Below, in pieces: positions 1 through 9,001 of a stretch of 64,000 bases of DNA (the stretch's first letter is position 1; the number at the start of each line of letters is the position of its first letter). Location: assembly GCA_045106475.1 (NCBI GenBank), contig JBGCEO010000070.1, forward strand, positions 1 through 64,000, in the 5' to 3' direction. The stretch comes from Granulosicoccus sp045106475. Lineage in GTDB: Bacteria > Pseudomonadota > Gammaproteobacteria > Granulosicoccales > Granulosicoccaceae. Under the pieces are notes generated by a model. That model was not told where the DNA came from, ran no database searches, and was given only the letters and a program-made list of their open reading frames with translations. The translations under genes were made by a program, and so were the position numbers.

Positions 1-537
1 ATAGTGCCCAGTCATCCGAATAACAGCATCACGCCCTACTGCCTCATCAAGCAATTGACGAAAGCCCTTACGCATTGAATCGCTCAATGTAACTCGCTGC
101 TGTGACAACACCCGGCAGTATTCATCCCCGATAAACAAGGGCAGATCCTGTTGCTCTGTTAATAACTTCAGCGTATCAAAGTGCGAACTGCTATGGCCGG
201 TTAAAAACAGCAATGTGCCACTGCTATTCTCGATGGGGGTCGCTATGTTGATGCCGATCTCAATAAGGCTGCCCTTCTCGTGTTCATGCAAATCAGCATC
301 GAACTCCACTGAAAAAGGCCCCCCCGCTAATTGCCCGTCAACAAGGCATGGGGCATTAACTGGCAATACGAAGAACACTGCTGCTTGCCAGCGATCGTTG
401 TCTATTTGCACCGGCAAACAACTGACTGTGACGTTTGCATTGTGGAGGGCAACGATTACATCGTCCGGGAATCGTTCTACGGTTGACACTGGTAAGTAAT
501 CCAAAAGAGAGCTGCTGAAGTCTGCCAGACAATACAC
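1..537 (-). CDS. Hypothetical protein, 3' end cut by window edge
   Basis: I translated the minus strand by hand and found a frame open for about 180 codons from an in-frame TAA at 547-549 to the left edge. The only available starts are TTG at 540 or GTG at 537; no ATG exists near the front. The residues look like a normal soluble protein (for example LPLFIGDEYCRVLSQQ near positions 120-165), with no signal peptide or membrane segment. I do not recognise the family. It lies 110 bases downstream of the formate dehydrogenase cytochrome gene on the same strand, with a weak hairpin between, so it may be a separate unit. The non-ATG start makes the exact 5' end uncertain. Confidence 0.55.
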   Translation of the reverse strand, partial: MYCLADFSSSLLDYLPVSTVERFPDDVIVALHNANVTVSCLPVQIDNDRWQAAVFFVLPVNAPCLVDGQLAGGPFSVEFDADLHEHEKGSLIEIGINIATPIENSSGTLLFLTGHSSSHFDTLKLLTEQQDLPLFIGDEYCRVLSQQRVTLSDSMRKGFRQLLDEAVGRDAVIRMTGHY

Positions 538-561
538 CAATGAGACTTACAAGCGTATGGC

Positions 562-580
562 AAAAACGCATCCCTTGCGT
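562..580 (-). terminator. Weak hairpin plus T-run after the fdh operon
   Basis: Read on the minus strand, a 5-bp stem (ACGCA / TGCGT) with a 5-base loop is followed directly by TTTTT. It lies between the stop of the cytochrome subunit gene and the next minus-strand gene, where the fdh operon would end. The stem is short, so it may be only a partial terminator. Confidence 0.3.
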
Positions 581-646
581 GATCACCGGTGACATTTACC
601 GATGACCACACTTTATCTTCAGCTACCCCAAGACAAACAGGAACCT

Positions 647-1774
647 TTAAGCTTGATTGCCGGCCGATTCTCGCGCTATGGCCTCTCGACGAGCCGTCTG
701 ACGACTATCATTGCTGTCAATAACCTTGCCTTTAGCAACTGCCTTTTCGTGCCACTGATCGTGATGCTGTTTAGCCCACTCTTCAGAGACGTAACCGGTT
801 GACATGCCTTCAAAAGCACCTTCAGTACCTGCTGTACCGATGTAGATGTGACCCAACGCGATGGCAGTCCAGCCGATGGACAATGCGGCATGGATAAGGT
901 TTGCCTGTTGCATATCAGGGCGCGAGCCATTCACAAGTGGGATAAATTCAGCCCAAGCCGGAATAGCAATCCCATAAATAGGCGCAACCATAATCAACCC
1001 GGTAACACTGACCGCGACACCCACAATCGCCACTATCCAGAACCAGATTTTTTCACCACCGTTCATCCGGCCTGCAGGCGGGTGCGTTTTACTGAACAAT
1101 CCGCCGCCCTGTTTAAACCATTGGATGTCAGTAGAGTTTGGAAAGTTATGCCATATCCAAAGCACAATCATCAACACAATACCCACCGAAAACACTGGCC
1201 CAATAACATTGTGAATGGTGATTGAGGTTTGTGCCCACATTGCAAACCCTGCCTTACCCAGCACAGGAATCAACAAGGTCTTGCCAATCAACATGCTCAA
1301 CCCTGTAATCGCAAGTCCAATAAACGATATCGCAGTTATCCAGTGGACCAATCGGTCAAACCAGCTCCAGCGTTTGATCTTTCGACCCGACAACTGCTTG
1401 GCATCAAGCTTATTTCGACCATGCAGCAGGTGATACAAAAACAGAATCGCCAACATGCCGACTATCGCCCAGGGAAGCTTCTGAGCGATGGGTCCATCAC
1501 GAAGTTGTTGCCAGCTAGTACCACCAGGCGCTATCAAAACACCTGACTCAGGCCCGCTGACCGCAGAGTAACCGGATACGCCCTCTTTAACCGCGCGCCA
1601 ATAATTGGAACGTGGGTTAACCGCAGATCCGACGTCCTGGGCGATGGCATCATTGCCCAGAAAATGAATCGAGTAACTGGCCAATGGCAAAACAAATGCC
1701 ATGCCCAGTATCCCCAGCAATCCGTACAAAGCGATTCTTCGTTTTCGCGCAGGACTCATTTTTTGCCTTTGCAT
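647..1774 (-). CDS. fdhC: Formate dehydrogenase gamma subunit, cytochrome b556
   Basis: This is the membrane cytochrome b subunit that passes electrons from the FdhA/FdhB module to quinone. The protein has about 375 residues with an N-terminal membrane segment, a second hydrophobic segment, then four helices typical of the FDH-gamma family. Histidines likely to bind haem lie in LVHWITAISF, TIHNVIGPVF, WIWHNFP and LGHIYIG. The C-terminal stretch GAFEGMSTGYVSEEWA is characteristic of the family. I chose ATG 1774, five bases after the fdhB stop, with AGGG in front; ATG 1759 is also possible. The frame is open further upstream, but that would overlap fdhB by about 100 bases. It is the last gene of the fdhABC group. 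Confidence 0.93.
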   Translation of the reverse strand: MQRQKMSPARKRRIALYGLLGILGMAFVLPLASYSIHFLGNDAIAQDVGSAVNPRSNYWRAVKEGVSGYSAVSGPESGVLIAPGGTSWQQLRDGPIAQKLPWAIVGMLAILFLYHLLHGRNKLDAKQLSGRKIKRWSWFDRLVHWITAISFIGLAITGLSMLIGKTLLIPVLGKAGFAMWAQTSITIHNVIGPVFSVGIVLMIVLWIWHNFPNSTDIQWFKQGGGLFSKTHPPAGRMNGGEKIWFWIVAIVGVAVSVTGLIMVAPIYGIAIPAWAEFIPLVNGSRPDMQQANLIHAALSIGWTAIALGHIYIGTAGTEGAFEGMSTGYVSEEWAKQHHDQWHEKAVAKGKVIDSNDSRQTARREAIARESAGNQA

Positions 1775-1778
1775 AGCC

Positions 1779-2369
1779 CTAGCCCTCTGTGTAGGCAGTA
1801 TCCCAGCCCCATGTCTGAGGTCGGCCTCCACGGCGTAGAACACGTTCGCGGTAGATATCCGCAACCTCATCACCATCACCTGCGATCAGAGCACGTGTAG
1901 CGCACATTTCCGCACACAGCGGTAATTTGCCTTCAGCTATGCGGTTTCGGCCATACTTTTCGTACTCGGCATCAGATAGATCTGCTTCATCCGGGCCGCC
2001 AGCACAGAACGTACACTTGTCCATTTTGCCGCGCGCACCGAACGATGTCTGTTGAGGGTATTGTGGTGCGCCGAACGGACACGCGTAGAAACAATAACCG
2101 CAGCCTATGCATAAGCTCTTGTCATGCAACACAATGCCATCATCAGTCGTATTAAAACAATCAACCGGACATACCGCCTGACACGGTGCATCCGTGCAAT
2201 GCATGCATGCAACCGAAATCGACTTCTCGCCAGGTTTTCCATCGTCGAGAGTGACTACTCTGCGTCGATTCACACCCCAAGGCACTTCATGCTCGTTCTT
2301 GCATGCAGTGACACAGCCGTTGCACTCAATGCATCGCTCGGCATCGCACAAAAATTTCATTCTTGCCAT
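1779..2369 (-). CDS. fdhB: Formate dehydrogenase beta subunit, four [4Fe-4S] clusters
   Basis: This electron-transfer subunit carries electrons from the molybdenum site in FdhA to the cytochrome b subunit. The 196-residue protein contains ferredoxin-type cysteine motifs: CIECNGCVTAC near residue 13, CMHCTDAPCQAVC near 55, CIGCGYCFYAC near 87, and a split set CTFC / LCAEMC near 119-156. These fit four cubane clusters. It has no C-terminal membrane anchor, unlike Escherichia coli FdnH, so it must dock on the gamma subunit. ATG 2369 is preceded by GAGGAG and gives the usual MARMKFLCDAERC beginning. It starts 14 bases after the fdhA stop, which indicates co-expression. Confidence 0.95.
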   Translation of the reverse strand: MARMKFLCDAERCIECNGCVTACKNEHEVPWGVNRRRVVTLDDGKPGEKSISVACMHCTDAPCQAVCPVDCFNTTDDGIVLHDKSLCIGCGYCFYACPFGAPQYPQQTSFGARGKMDKCTFCAGGPDEADLSDAEYEKYGRNRIAEGKLPLCAEMCATRALIAGDGDEVADIYRERVLRRGGRPQTWGWDTAYTEG

Positions 2370-2383
2370 GATGATCTCCTCGC

Positions 2384-5290
2384 TTAGGCGGCTGTTATTT
2401 TGCAGAGCGAACACTTCGACTCTTGCATCTGGGTGACGGAATCATATCCGTAAGTCATGGTGGTGTTGTCAGACTCACCGCGCACGTAAGGATGGGTACC
2501 TTCGGGATACTTATCCAGTAGATCCTCGCCCTGATAAACGCCGCCAAAATGAAACGGTGTAAACACGACCCCGCGAGCAACGCGGTCAGTGACCATCGCT
2601 TTAACGTGGATCTTTCCGCCTTCCGGACCTTCCAGCCAAACCATCTGGCCATCCTTAACGCTGATATCGTTTGCATCTGCCTGATTGATTTCAACAAACA
2701 TATCTTGCTGAAGTTCAGCCAGCCAAGGATTGGAGCGTGTCTCTTCACCGCCCCCCTCATACTCAACCAATCGCCCACTGGTATGTATCAGCGGATAATC
2801 ACTTGAGTAATCGGTTGCCTGGATAGATCCATAACGCGTAGGCAGTCGGTAATGCGACTTGCGATCCTCATAGGTCGGATAGTCTTCAACCAGATCATAG
2901 CGAGCTGTATAAAGAGGCTCACGATGCACTGGCACCGGATCAGGGAAAGTCCAGACATTGGCACGTGCTTTGGCGTTACCAAATGGTGCACAGCCATGAG
3001 CGATAGCGACGCGCTGTATACCGCCTGACACATCGGTTTTCCAGTTCTTGCCATCCGCAGCCGCTTTCTCGTCAGCGGTCAGATCATCCCACCAACCCAG
3101 CTGTTTTAACATGTCAGCCGTAAATTCTGGATAGCCGTCTTCGATCTCGGCACCCACCGACCAGGAGTCCTCCGCAAGCAGATTTACGCCATCTCTTTCG
3201 ACACCGAATCGCGCACGGAAGTTAAGGCCACCTTCGGCGACCGGTTTGCTTGGATCGTACAAATTGGGCGTACCCGGGTGGGCCATTTTATCAGTGCCCC
3301 AACACGGCCAAGGCATTCCGAAGTATTCACCATCCAGCGGTCCACCTTTGGCCTGCAGGGTAGTTTCGTCAAACGTTCCGCGATGCTCCATATGCGCTTT
3401 GATACGCTCAGGACTCTGCCCGGTATAGCCGATGGTCCACATACCTTTATTGAACTCTCGGGTTATGTCTTCAATCAACGGCTCATCATCGGTTACTTTG
3501 ATGTTCTTGGTGAGCTCATCACCGAAGCCCAGCTTGCTGGCCAGCTTGTACATGATGGTATGGTCTGGCAGTGCTTCGAACAGTGGTTCGATGATTCGAT
3601 CCCGCCATTGCAGCGAACGATTGGATGCCGTAACAGAACCGTATGTCTCGAATTGCGTGGCCGCCGGTAACAGATACATACCGTCTTTACGATCAGGCAG
3701 CACTGCTGTGTGTGTCGGGTAAGGATCAATAACAACCAACAGCTCCAGTTTTTCCATCGCCGCCTTCATCTCAGGCCCACGGGTCTGGGAGTTGGGTGCG
3801 TGTCCCCACAACACCATCGCGCGGATGTTGTCTTTTTGCGCGATGTTTTCTTTGTCTTCAAGGACGCCATCAATCCAGCGAGATACCGGCATACCCGCCG
3901 TGTTCATCGGCTGCAGATCTTTATCGCCTTTCTTCTCATAAGAACCCTGATCAAAACGATTCTTAACCCACTCGTATTCGAGGTCCCACACACCTGACCA
4001 ATGCTTCCAGGACCCTGCGGATAAACCATAGTAGCCAGGCAATGTATGAGATAGCACTCCCATATCGGTGGCGCCCTGAACATTGTCATGACCACGGAAT
4101 ATATTCGCACCACCACCAGACACGCCGATGTTGCCAAGGGCAAGTTGCAATACACAATAGGCACGCGTGTTGTTGTTGCCGATAGTGTGCTGAGTACCAC
4201 CCATGCACCAGACTATGGTGCCGGGACGATTCTCTGCCATTGTTTGTGCAGCTTGTTTAAGCTGGGCTTCAGGAATGCCGGTAACTCTTTCAGTTTCAGC
4301 AGGCGTCCACTTGGCCACCTCAGCACGAATGTCATCCATGCCGTAAACGCGCTGGCGAATATACTCTTTATCTTCCCAGCCATTTTCAAAAATGTGCCAC
4401 AAAATACCCCAGACTACCGGTACATCGGTACCCGGACGCATCTGGATAAACTGATCTGAATGTGCCGCAGTTCTGGTAAAACGCGGGTCAACAACGATCA
4501 ACTTTGATCCACTCTCCTTCGCCTTGAGAATATGCTGCATTGCCACTGGATGTGCTTCAGCAGCATTAGAGCCGATGAAGAACATTGCTTTTGACTTTTG
4601 CATATCGTTATAGGAGTTGGTCATCGCACCGTAACCCCAGGTGTTTGCAACCCCGGCAACCGTCGTGGAATGACAGATTCGCGCCTGATGATCGACGTTG
4701 TTAGAACCCCAGAGTGCAGCAAATTTTCTGAACAGATAAGCCTGCTCGTTATTGTGTTTGGCAGAACCCAACCAATACACCGAGTCAGACGTAGATTCTT
4801 CGCGAATCTTCAGCATCTGATCGCCGATCTCATTAACTGCGGTATCCCAGGAGACCTTGGTCCACTTGCCATCAACCAGTTTCATGGGGTATTTCAGGCG
4901 ACGATCACCATGCCCATGTTCCCGAACTGAAGCACCCTTGGCGCAATGCGCCCCCATGTTGATTGGTGAATCCCAATCCGGCTCCTGGCCAGTCCAAACG
5001 CCGTTTTGCACTTCAGCAATAACGCCACAACCCACGGAGCAATGAGTACAGATTGAATGAATCTGCTCTGTTGGAACATCTGCTTTGGCATAGGTGGTCG
5101 CAGCACGGGCCTTCTTGAGCATACTGGGACCGGCAGTGACTGCCAGTGCGGCTCCGCCTGCCGTTATGCCCGAATTTTTCAGGAACGTACGACGGTTGAC
5201 CGTGACGCCCAATAGCCCAGTGGATGCTGTAGCTAAATCCTGTGCTGCATCATTGCCCGGTGGCACCGATGTTTTGCGTTTAAGCTTCAT
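2384..5290 (-). CDS. fdhA: Formate dehydrogenase alpha subunit (Mo-bis-MGD, Tat-exported)
   Basis: This catalytic subunit oxidises formate to CO2 at a molybdenum or tungsten bis-pyranopterin site, most likely on the periplasmic face. The 968-residue protein starts with a Tat signal (NRRTFLKNSG near residues 32-41, then a hydrophobic Ala/Gly stretch). A [4Fe-4S] motif CTHCSVGC sits at 81-88 with its fourth cysteine at 116. The metal ligand is cysteine 206 in RICHSTTVAG, not selenocysteine, so no SECIS element is needed. The C-terminal molybdopterin dinucleotide-binding domain is present (GRLVEYEGGGEETRSNPWLAE). The start at 5290 has an AGGAG site; a longer frame to 5332 lacks one. It is followed by fdhB and fdhC. 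Confidence 0.97.
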   Translation of the reverse strand: MKLKRKTSVPPGNDAAQDLATASTGLLGVTVNRRTFLKNSGITAGGAALAVTAGPSMLKKARAATTYAKADVPTEQIHSICTHCSVGCGVIAEVQNGVWTGQEPDWDSPINMGAHCAKGASVREHGHGDRRLKYPMKLVDGKWTKVSWDTAVNEIGDQMLKIREESTSDSVYWLGSAKHNNEQAYLFRKFAALWGSNNVDHQARICHSTTVAGVANTWGYGAMTNSYNDMQKSKAMFFIGSNAAEAHPVAMQHILKAKESGSKLIVVDPRFTRTAAHSDQFIQMRPGTDVPVVWGILWHIFENGWEDKEYIRQRVYGMDDIRAEVAKWTPAETERVTGIPEAQLKQAAQTMAENRPGTIVWCMGGTQHTIGNNNTRAYCVLQLALGNIGVSGGGANIFRGHDNVQGATDMGVLSHTLPGYYGLSAGSWKHWSGVWDLEYEWVKNRFDQGSYEKKGDKDLQPMNTAGMPVSRWIDGVLEDKENIAQKDNIRAMVLWGHAPNSQTRGPEMKAAMEKLELLVVIDPYPTHTAVLPDRKDGMYLLPAATQFETYGSVTASNRSLQWRDRIIEPLFEALPDHTIMYKLASKLGFGDELTKNIKVTDDEPLIEDITREFNKGMWTIGYTGQSPERIKAHMEHRGTFDETTLQAKGGPLDGEYFGMPWPCWGTDKMAHPGTPNLYDPSKPVAEGGLNFRARFGVERDGVNLLAEDSWSVGAEIEDGYPEFTADMLKQLGWWDDLTADEKAAADGKNWKTDVSGGIQRVAIAHGCAPFGNAKARANVWTFPDPVPVHREPLYTARYDLVEDYPTYEDRKSHYRLPTRYGSIQATDYSSDYPLIHTSGRLVEYEGGGEETRSNPWLAELQQDMFVEINQADANDISVKDGQMVWLEGPEGGKIHVKAMVTDRVARGVVFTPFHFGGVYQGEDLLDKYPEGTHPYVRGESDNTTMTYGYDSVTQMQESKCSLCKITAA

Positions 5291-5372
5291 TAATTTCTCC
5301 TGCGAATTTGTGCGATTGCTGCACTGATGCAATCAGAGCGCGACCGATGGTGTTTTTGCTTTGATCACTCGC

Positions 5373-5588
5373 CTAGAAGCGTGCGCGAGCGTAGTACTTT
5401 TTTACGTGTTCGGTGACTTCATACCCTTTGTTTTTCGACTCTGTTACTGCAATTTCAGGCGCTGCATCAGTCACATCTGTGGCAGCGGCTACTGTGCCGC
5501 TTGCAACTGCGCCACTGGCAACAGCAGCACCTTGCAAAAAACCACGCCGCTTGGCATTAATGAAGCTTGGTTGATTCTTATCTTTCAT
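5373..5588 (-). CDS. Small Tat-signal protein of formate dehydrogenase region
   Basis: This 71-residue protein begins with a twin-arginine signal (KRRGFLQGAAVASG near residues 13-26) followed by an Ala/Val-rich core and a short charged tail ending YEVTEHVKKYYARARF. It matches the family of short Tat-target proteins found immediately upstream of fdhA in many proteobacteria. Their role is not established; a structural or assembly factor for the exported enzyme has been supposed. It sits 82 bases before fdhA and 49 bases after the TorD-like gene. The front context has GAGGAAAC before the ATG. Family assignment is fairly secure; function is unknown. Confidence 0.85.
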   Translation of the reverse strand: MKDKNQPSFINAKRRGFLQGAAVASGAVASGTVAAATDVTDAAPEIAVTESKNKGYEVTEHVKKYYARARF

Positions 5589-5637
5589 AGTGTTTCCTCA
5601 CAGCAAAAACCCTTTCGGGTACCGGTTTGGTCAAACA

Positions 5638-6279
5638 TCAGCTCTGCATGCCTAGAAGCTGTTGCTCGAATTCAAAAAAACTCTCACCGAAAAAACCGAC
5701 GGAGCGGTAAAAATGAGCTGCCTTGGCATTTTGCATATCATTAAAAAAACGACCTACCCAAGGCGCTAGATGGTCATTGAAAAACGTTTGTTGTGTGGCG
5801 AATGGAATTTCGTCGCTGTGTTGAATGATGAGTGCCATCGCATCACAAAGAGCTGCAATGTGGTCTTCCGACTCAGCAATTCCGGACTGTCGTTCAATAC
5901 CCAGGTTGTCCAGATCGGAGCGAAGGACTGCAAGCGGCTTTTCCATCAGGAATCCAGTCATGTACCAGGAGCCGAACGGGACGAGTTCGCCACGGCCGAC
6001 ACCGATAAGCAATGCGAAGTATTCTTCATGAACCGCAGCCATGTCCGACTTTAAACTGGCCTGCTTCATGAGCTCCCATCCCATGGCAATCCGGCCGTCA
6101 CCTGTATCGATCTCACCTATTTCGCGCAAGCTCTTCAGGGTATCTTCGGCAGGCTGCCCTGCCAGCAGTGCGGATAACAACTCATAGACAGCCGCACGCA
6201 TAGCCTGCTCCTGATCCTGCAGGAACTCATGCTCGCTTTTGATCTTTAGTACCGGTTGATCGGTGGTCATCACATTCAT
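5638..6279 (-). CDS. TorD/DmsD-family chaperone for formate dehydrogenase
   Basis: This all-helical cytoplasmic protein of 213 residues has the features of the TorD-like redox-enzyme maturation family. The diagnostic stretch is EEYFALLIGVGRGELVPFGSWYMTGF near residues 85-110, followed by EKPLAVLRSDL. Such chaperones bind the Tat signal of a molybdoenzyme and hold it until the cofactor is in place. The client here is presumably FdhA, three genes downstream in the transcript. The start at 6279 follows a modest ACAGG site; ATG 6270 is an alternative. A 209-base gap upstream could hold a promoter for the structural genes. Confidence 0.87.
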   Translation of the reverse strand: MNVMTTDQPVLKIKSEHEFLQDQEQAMRAAVYELLSALLAGQPAEDTLKSLREIGEIDTGDGRIAMGWELMKQASLKSDMAAVHEEYFALLIGVGRGELVPFGSWYMTGFLMEKPLAVLRSDLDNLGIERQSGIAESEDHIAALCDAMALIIQHSDEIPFATQQTFFNDHLAPWVGRFFNDMQNAKAAHFYRSVGFFGESFFEFEQQLLGMQS

Positions 6280-6488
6280 TACCTGTATTTTCGTTCAGTC
6301 AAAACGGGATCACAAGTCACGTCAATAAAGCGAGCCTTGATCCTAAATGGTCAGTCAAATTCTCTCTAATTCAGCCAGAAGGCACCCATCGGTTCAAAAT
6401 GTCTCAACCCGGAAAGACGGATACCAATTGGCCCAAATCGATCACAGAAAGGAAATGCGGCGCTCATTTCACGAGTCTTGGCACTCTT

Positions 6489-8165
6489 TCAGGAATTCTG
6501 TTTGTGCACATCAATGCCGGATGAATCTTCCTCGAACATATCCCGCACCCGACAATCTCCGCACAATCGCAATCGACGCACCGCTTTCTCATCCTGAAAC
6601 ATCCAGTGGCCGGCAAGCTTCTCGGTCATTGTGTCTATCATCGCCTGGGTAGTGAATGCGGTATGACAAACAATGCAATGGAAGGGTTTTTCATCATGCA
6701 GCGTTTCGATACGGCGCGCCGTCAGGCTATCCCAGGTGTAGCGCGATTCGAGACTAATCGCCGATTCCGGGCAGGCCTTTTCACACAAACCACATTGCAG
6801 ACAGTTTGCTTCAACAAGCCGCAAAGCAGGCGTGTCCTGACCATCAAGTAGTGCTTTGGCAGGACAAGTGGACACGCAGGCCATACATAAAGTGCAGGCT
6901 GTGGTATCAACGTTGATTCGCCCGAAGGGTGCCCCTGGTGGTAAATTCGAGGACTGAGTGAGCGGTTCTAGATTTTCGGACAAGGCGTCGAGCGCCAATC
7001 GTATCGTCTGGCGTTTGTCATCGTGGGTGGCAAAATCCTGGACGGGCAGCTGAGCTAGTTTGCTATTGATTTTGTCAGCAGGCTGAATCTTCTCTGCAAG
7101 GTCTGCACTGCTAAGGTCTGCACTGCTTATGAGTCTAACTGGCTGCTCATCTATGGCCAGGCCGGCCAACAATTGGTGAACCCATTCAATCTGTCCCTCA
7201 AGTGCAAGCCGATTCGGGTCATCGGCGGATGCATCAGTAACAACGAAAATACGCCAGGCACGACCTGCAAGCATGCTTAGCCAGTAGTCTGCTCCGAATG
7301 CGGAGACCTCTTCAACCAGCAGCGGCAGCACAGTTGCGTCCAGTGAAGCAGCATCAACCACAGATTGATGCGCCTCCGTATGCAGAAGTATCGTGTCAGC
7401 CTCATTATCTTCAAGCGACCGACGGGTTCGCTCTATTGCATCACTGGGGCGAGGATAGGCATAGCTCATTGCGCCACTGGGACAAACGGTTGCGCAGCTA
7501 CCGCACCCCTGGCAAAGAAAAGGATCAATCGTGACCCCTTCTCCACTGGAGACAATTGCGCCAGTGGTACAGACGTCAAGGCAACGCTGACAGCCATTCA
7601 GCTCGCTGCGGCTGTGAGCACAGATGCTCTCATTGTAGTTAAAGTAACGCGGCTTTTCGAACTCACCGACCATGCCAGAGAGTTCTTCAACAGCTGCCTC
7701 TGCATGTTCATGATCCCTTGCGTGAATATAGCCGAACGGGGCCAGACGCATGGGCAGCACTGCCTCAGCAGATAAATCCAGAACCAGATCAAAGAGCCCT
7801 GATTCAAGATAAACAGAAACACCCAAATCAAGTTTTTTTTGTGGATCGTTGTCTGGCGATTCAGCAATAGCACTAAACGCACCCAGATAACCCGACAATG
7901 ACAATGCCGGCACGGTGAATACCGCTACGCCAGCATCGGTCAGACGTTTCTCTGTTTTATTCGCAGTCTCATCTACGTGCACAATCGTTAAACCCGTGGC
8001 ACTTAACGACGTAGCTAGCTCAAGCGCCTGCGCAGGTTCGCCAATAACAAGACAATGCCCCTTAGAAACATATTGGATCTGGCTAGTTGCAGCGCCCAGC
8101 TGCTGCTGTCGAATAACGGTGTTTGTATTTCTAATCAGCTCAACGGTTTGTTCCCGATCGTTCAT
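6489..8165 (-). CDS. Multi-cluster 4Fe-4S ferredoxin-like protein of fdh locus
   Basis: This 558-residue soluble protein has an N-terminal nucleotide-binding-like region (GHCLVIGEPAQALELATSL near 36-54) followed by several ferredoxin cysteine sets: GCQRCLDVC, CQGCGSCATVC, CTLCMACVSTC, CLQCGLCEKAC, and near the C terminus CIVCH and CGDC. It could hold at least four [4Fe-4S] clusters. Proteins like this accompany DUF3305 and DUF3306 genes next to formate dehydrogenases. A role as electron carrier or assembly factor is inferred, not shown. The ATG at 8165 overlaps the stop of the DUF3306 gene (ATGA), so translation is probably coupled. Confidence 0.85.
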   Translation of the reverse strand: MNDREQTVELIRNTNTVIRQQQLGAATSQIQYVSKGHCLVIGEPAQALELATSLSATGLTIVHVDETANKTEKRLTDAGVAVFTVPALSLSGYLGAFSAIAESPDNDPQKKLDLGVSVYLESGLFDLVLDLSAEAVLPMRLAPFGYIHARDHEHAEAAVEELSGMVGEFEKPRYFNYNESICAHSRSELNGCQRCLDVCTTGAIVSSGEGVTIDPFLCQGCGSCATVCPSGAMSYAYPRPSDAIERTRRSLEDNEADTILLHTEAHQSVVDAASLDATVLPLLVEEVSAFGADYWLSMLAGRAWRIFVVTDASADDPNRLALEGQIEWVHQLLAGLAIDEQPVRLISSADLSSADLAEKIQPADKINSKLAQLPVQDFATHDDKRQTIRLALDALSENLEPLTQSSNLPPGAPFGRINVDTTACTLCMACVSTCPAKALLDGQDTPALRLVEANCLQCGLCEKACPESAISLESRYTWDSLTARRIETLHDEKPFHCIVCHTAFTTQAMIDTMTEKLAGHWMFQDEKAVRRLRLCGDCRVRDMFEEDSSGIDVHKQNS

Positions 8166-9001
8166 GTTGGCATCTCTGTTTTCTTATCGTTTTCGAGAAG
8201 GTGCTCTGTCTCTGCAATTGCTTCTTCAAGCGGCGATTGACCCGATCGATCGCTCAGCTGCGTATCGACGCTTTGTTTGTCTTGCCGCAACTCTGATTCT
8301 TGCTCTAGCTCTGCTTGCTCTAGCTCTGCTTGCTCTGCAGGATTCGCATCTTCGGTTTGCTGTTCTGATTCGGCAAGTTGCGCATCTTCTGCCTGTTGCT
8401 CTTGTTCGAGCATTTCGGCCTCTTTTTGCTGTTCCTCTTGCTCAGCCAACTCAGCTGCTCTTTGTTCTGCCTCAATACGTTCCCGTTCTTTTCGTGCTGC
8501 ATGAAACTTCATGTCGGCCGTGACTGTGTCGCCCAACGGTTCAAATACGGTGTAATCACCGTCATAATCATTAAGACCATCACGAACGTTGTACTGCGGT
8601 TGCTGAAACACAAATCTTAGCGCTGATCGTCTGAGTGTTGCGCTCACGCCTTTACTGAAGAAACCGCTTAAATCACTCTGCGAAGTCAAGGTGTCAATAG
8701 CGGGCATGTCTGCATCGGTTAGCTCGACGGATTCTTGTTCGGGTTCTGCCTCAGCTGCTAACACTGACTCACACTCATCACCCGACTCTGCCGAGTGTGG
8801 TTGCGGTGGTCTATCTGCAAGATCTGGATTTGAATCCAGCGTCGGGTCTGAACCCTCTGAGGCACGCTTAGATTCAGCAGTAAAAGTCTGCACTGAATCG
8901 GTATCAGTGGCTTCCTTCAGCACCTGCTGTTTACGGACTGACCAACGATTCAAAAAACCGACCGCGTCCTTTTCACTGGCGTCTGTGTCTCCAGAACTCA
9001 T
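8162..9001 (-). CDS. DUF3306 domain protein, fdh-associated
   Basis: This 279-residue protein contains the DUF3306 signature: FLNRWSVRKQQVL near residue 15, then SDLSGFFSKGVSATLRRSALR near 108, ending in VRDGLNDYDGDYTVF. The rest is acidic and Glu/Gln-rich low-complexity sequence, including short AELEQ repeats in the C-terminal third that are probably a long helix or disordered tail. No enzymatic motif is visible. DUF3305 and DUF3306 proteins are known from context to travel with formate dehydrogenase clusters, without an assigned role. ATG 9001 overlaps the upstream TGA and is preceded by GGGGAGAG; the frame continues upstream, but only into the DUF3305 gene. Confidence 0.85.
   Translation of the reverse strand: MSSGDTDASEKDAVGFLNRWSVRKQQVLKEATDTDSVQTFTAESKRASEGSDPTLDSNPDLADRPPQPHSAESGDECESVLAAEAEPEQESVELTDADMPAIDTLTSQSDLSGFFSKGVSATLRRSALRFVFQQPQYNVRDGLNDYDGDYTVFEPLGDTVTADMKFHAARKERERIEAEQRAAELAEQEEQQKEAEMLEQEQQAEDAQLAESEQQTEDANPAEQAELEQAELEQESELRQDKQSVDTQLSDRSGQSPLEEAIAETEHLLENDKKTEMPT

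Noticed and set aside
2384..5290. Possible selenocysteine formate dehydrogenase
   Set aside because: The reading frame is uninterrupted and the metal ligand position is an ordinary cysteine codon (Cys206), so no recoding is needed.
6280..6488. Hairpin (GAAATG/CATTTC) and possible sigma54 promoter in the gap before the TorD-like gene
   Set aside because: The stem is only 6 bp without a T-run, and no -24/-12 element with correct spacing could be found.
8277..8620. Plus-strand open frames rich in Ser/Cys opposite the DUF3306 gene
   Set aside because: They are the antisense reading of the Glu/Gln repeats, with repetitive implausible composition and no ribosome sites.
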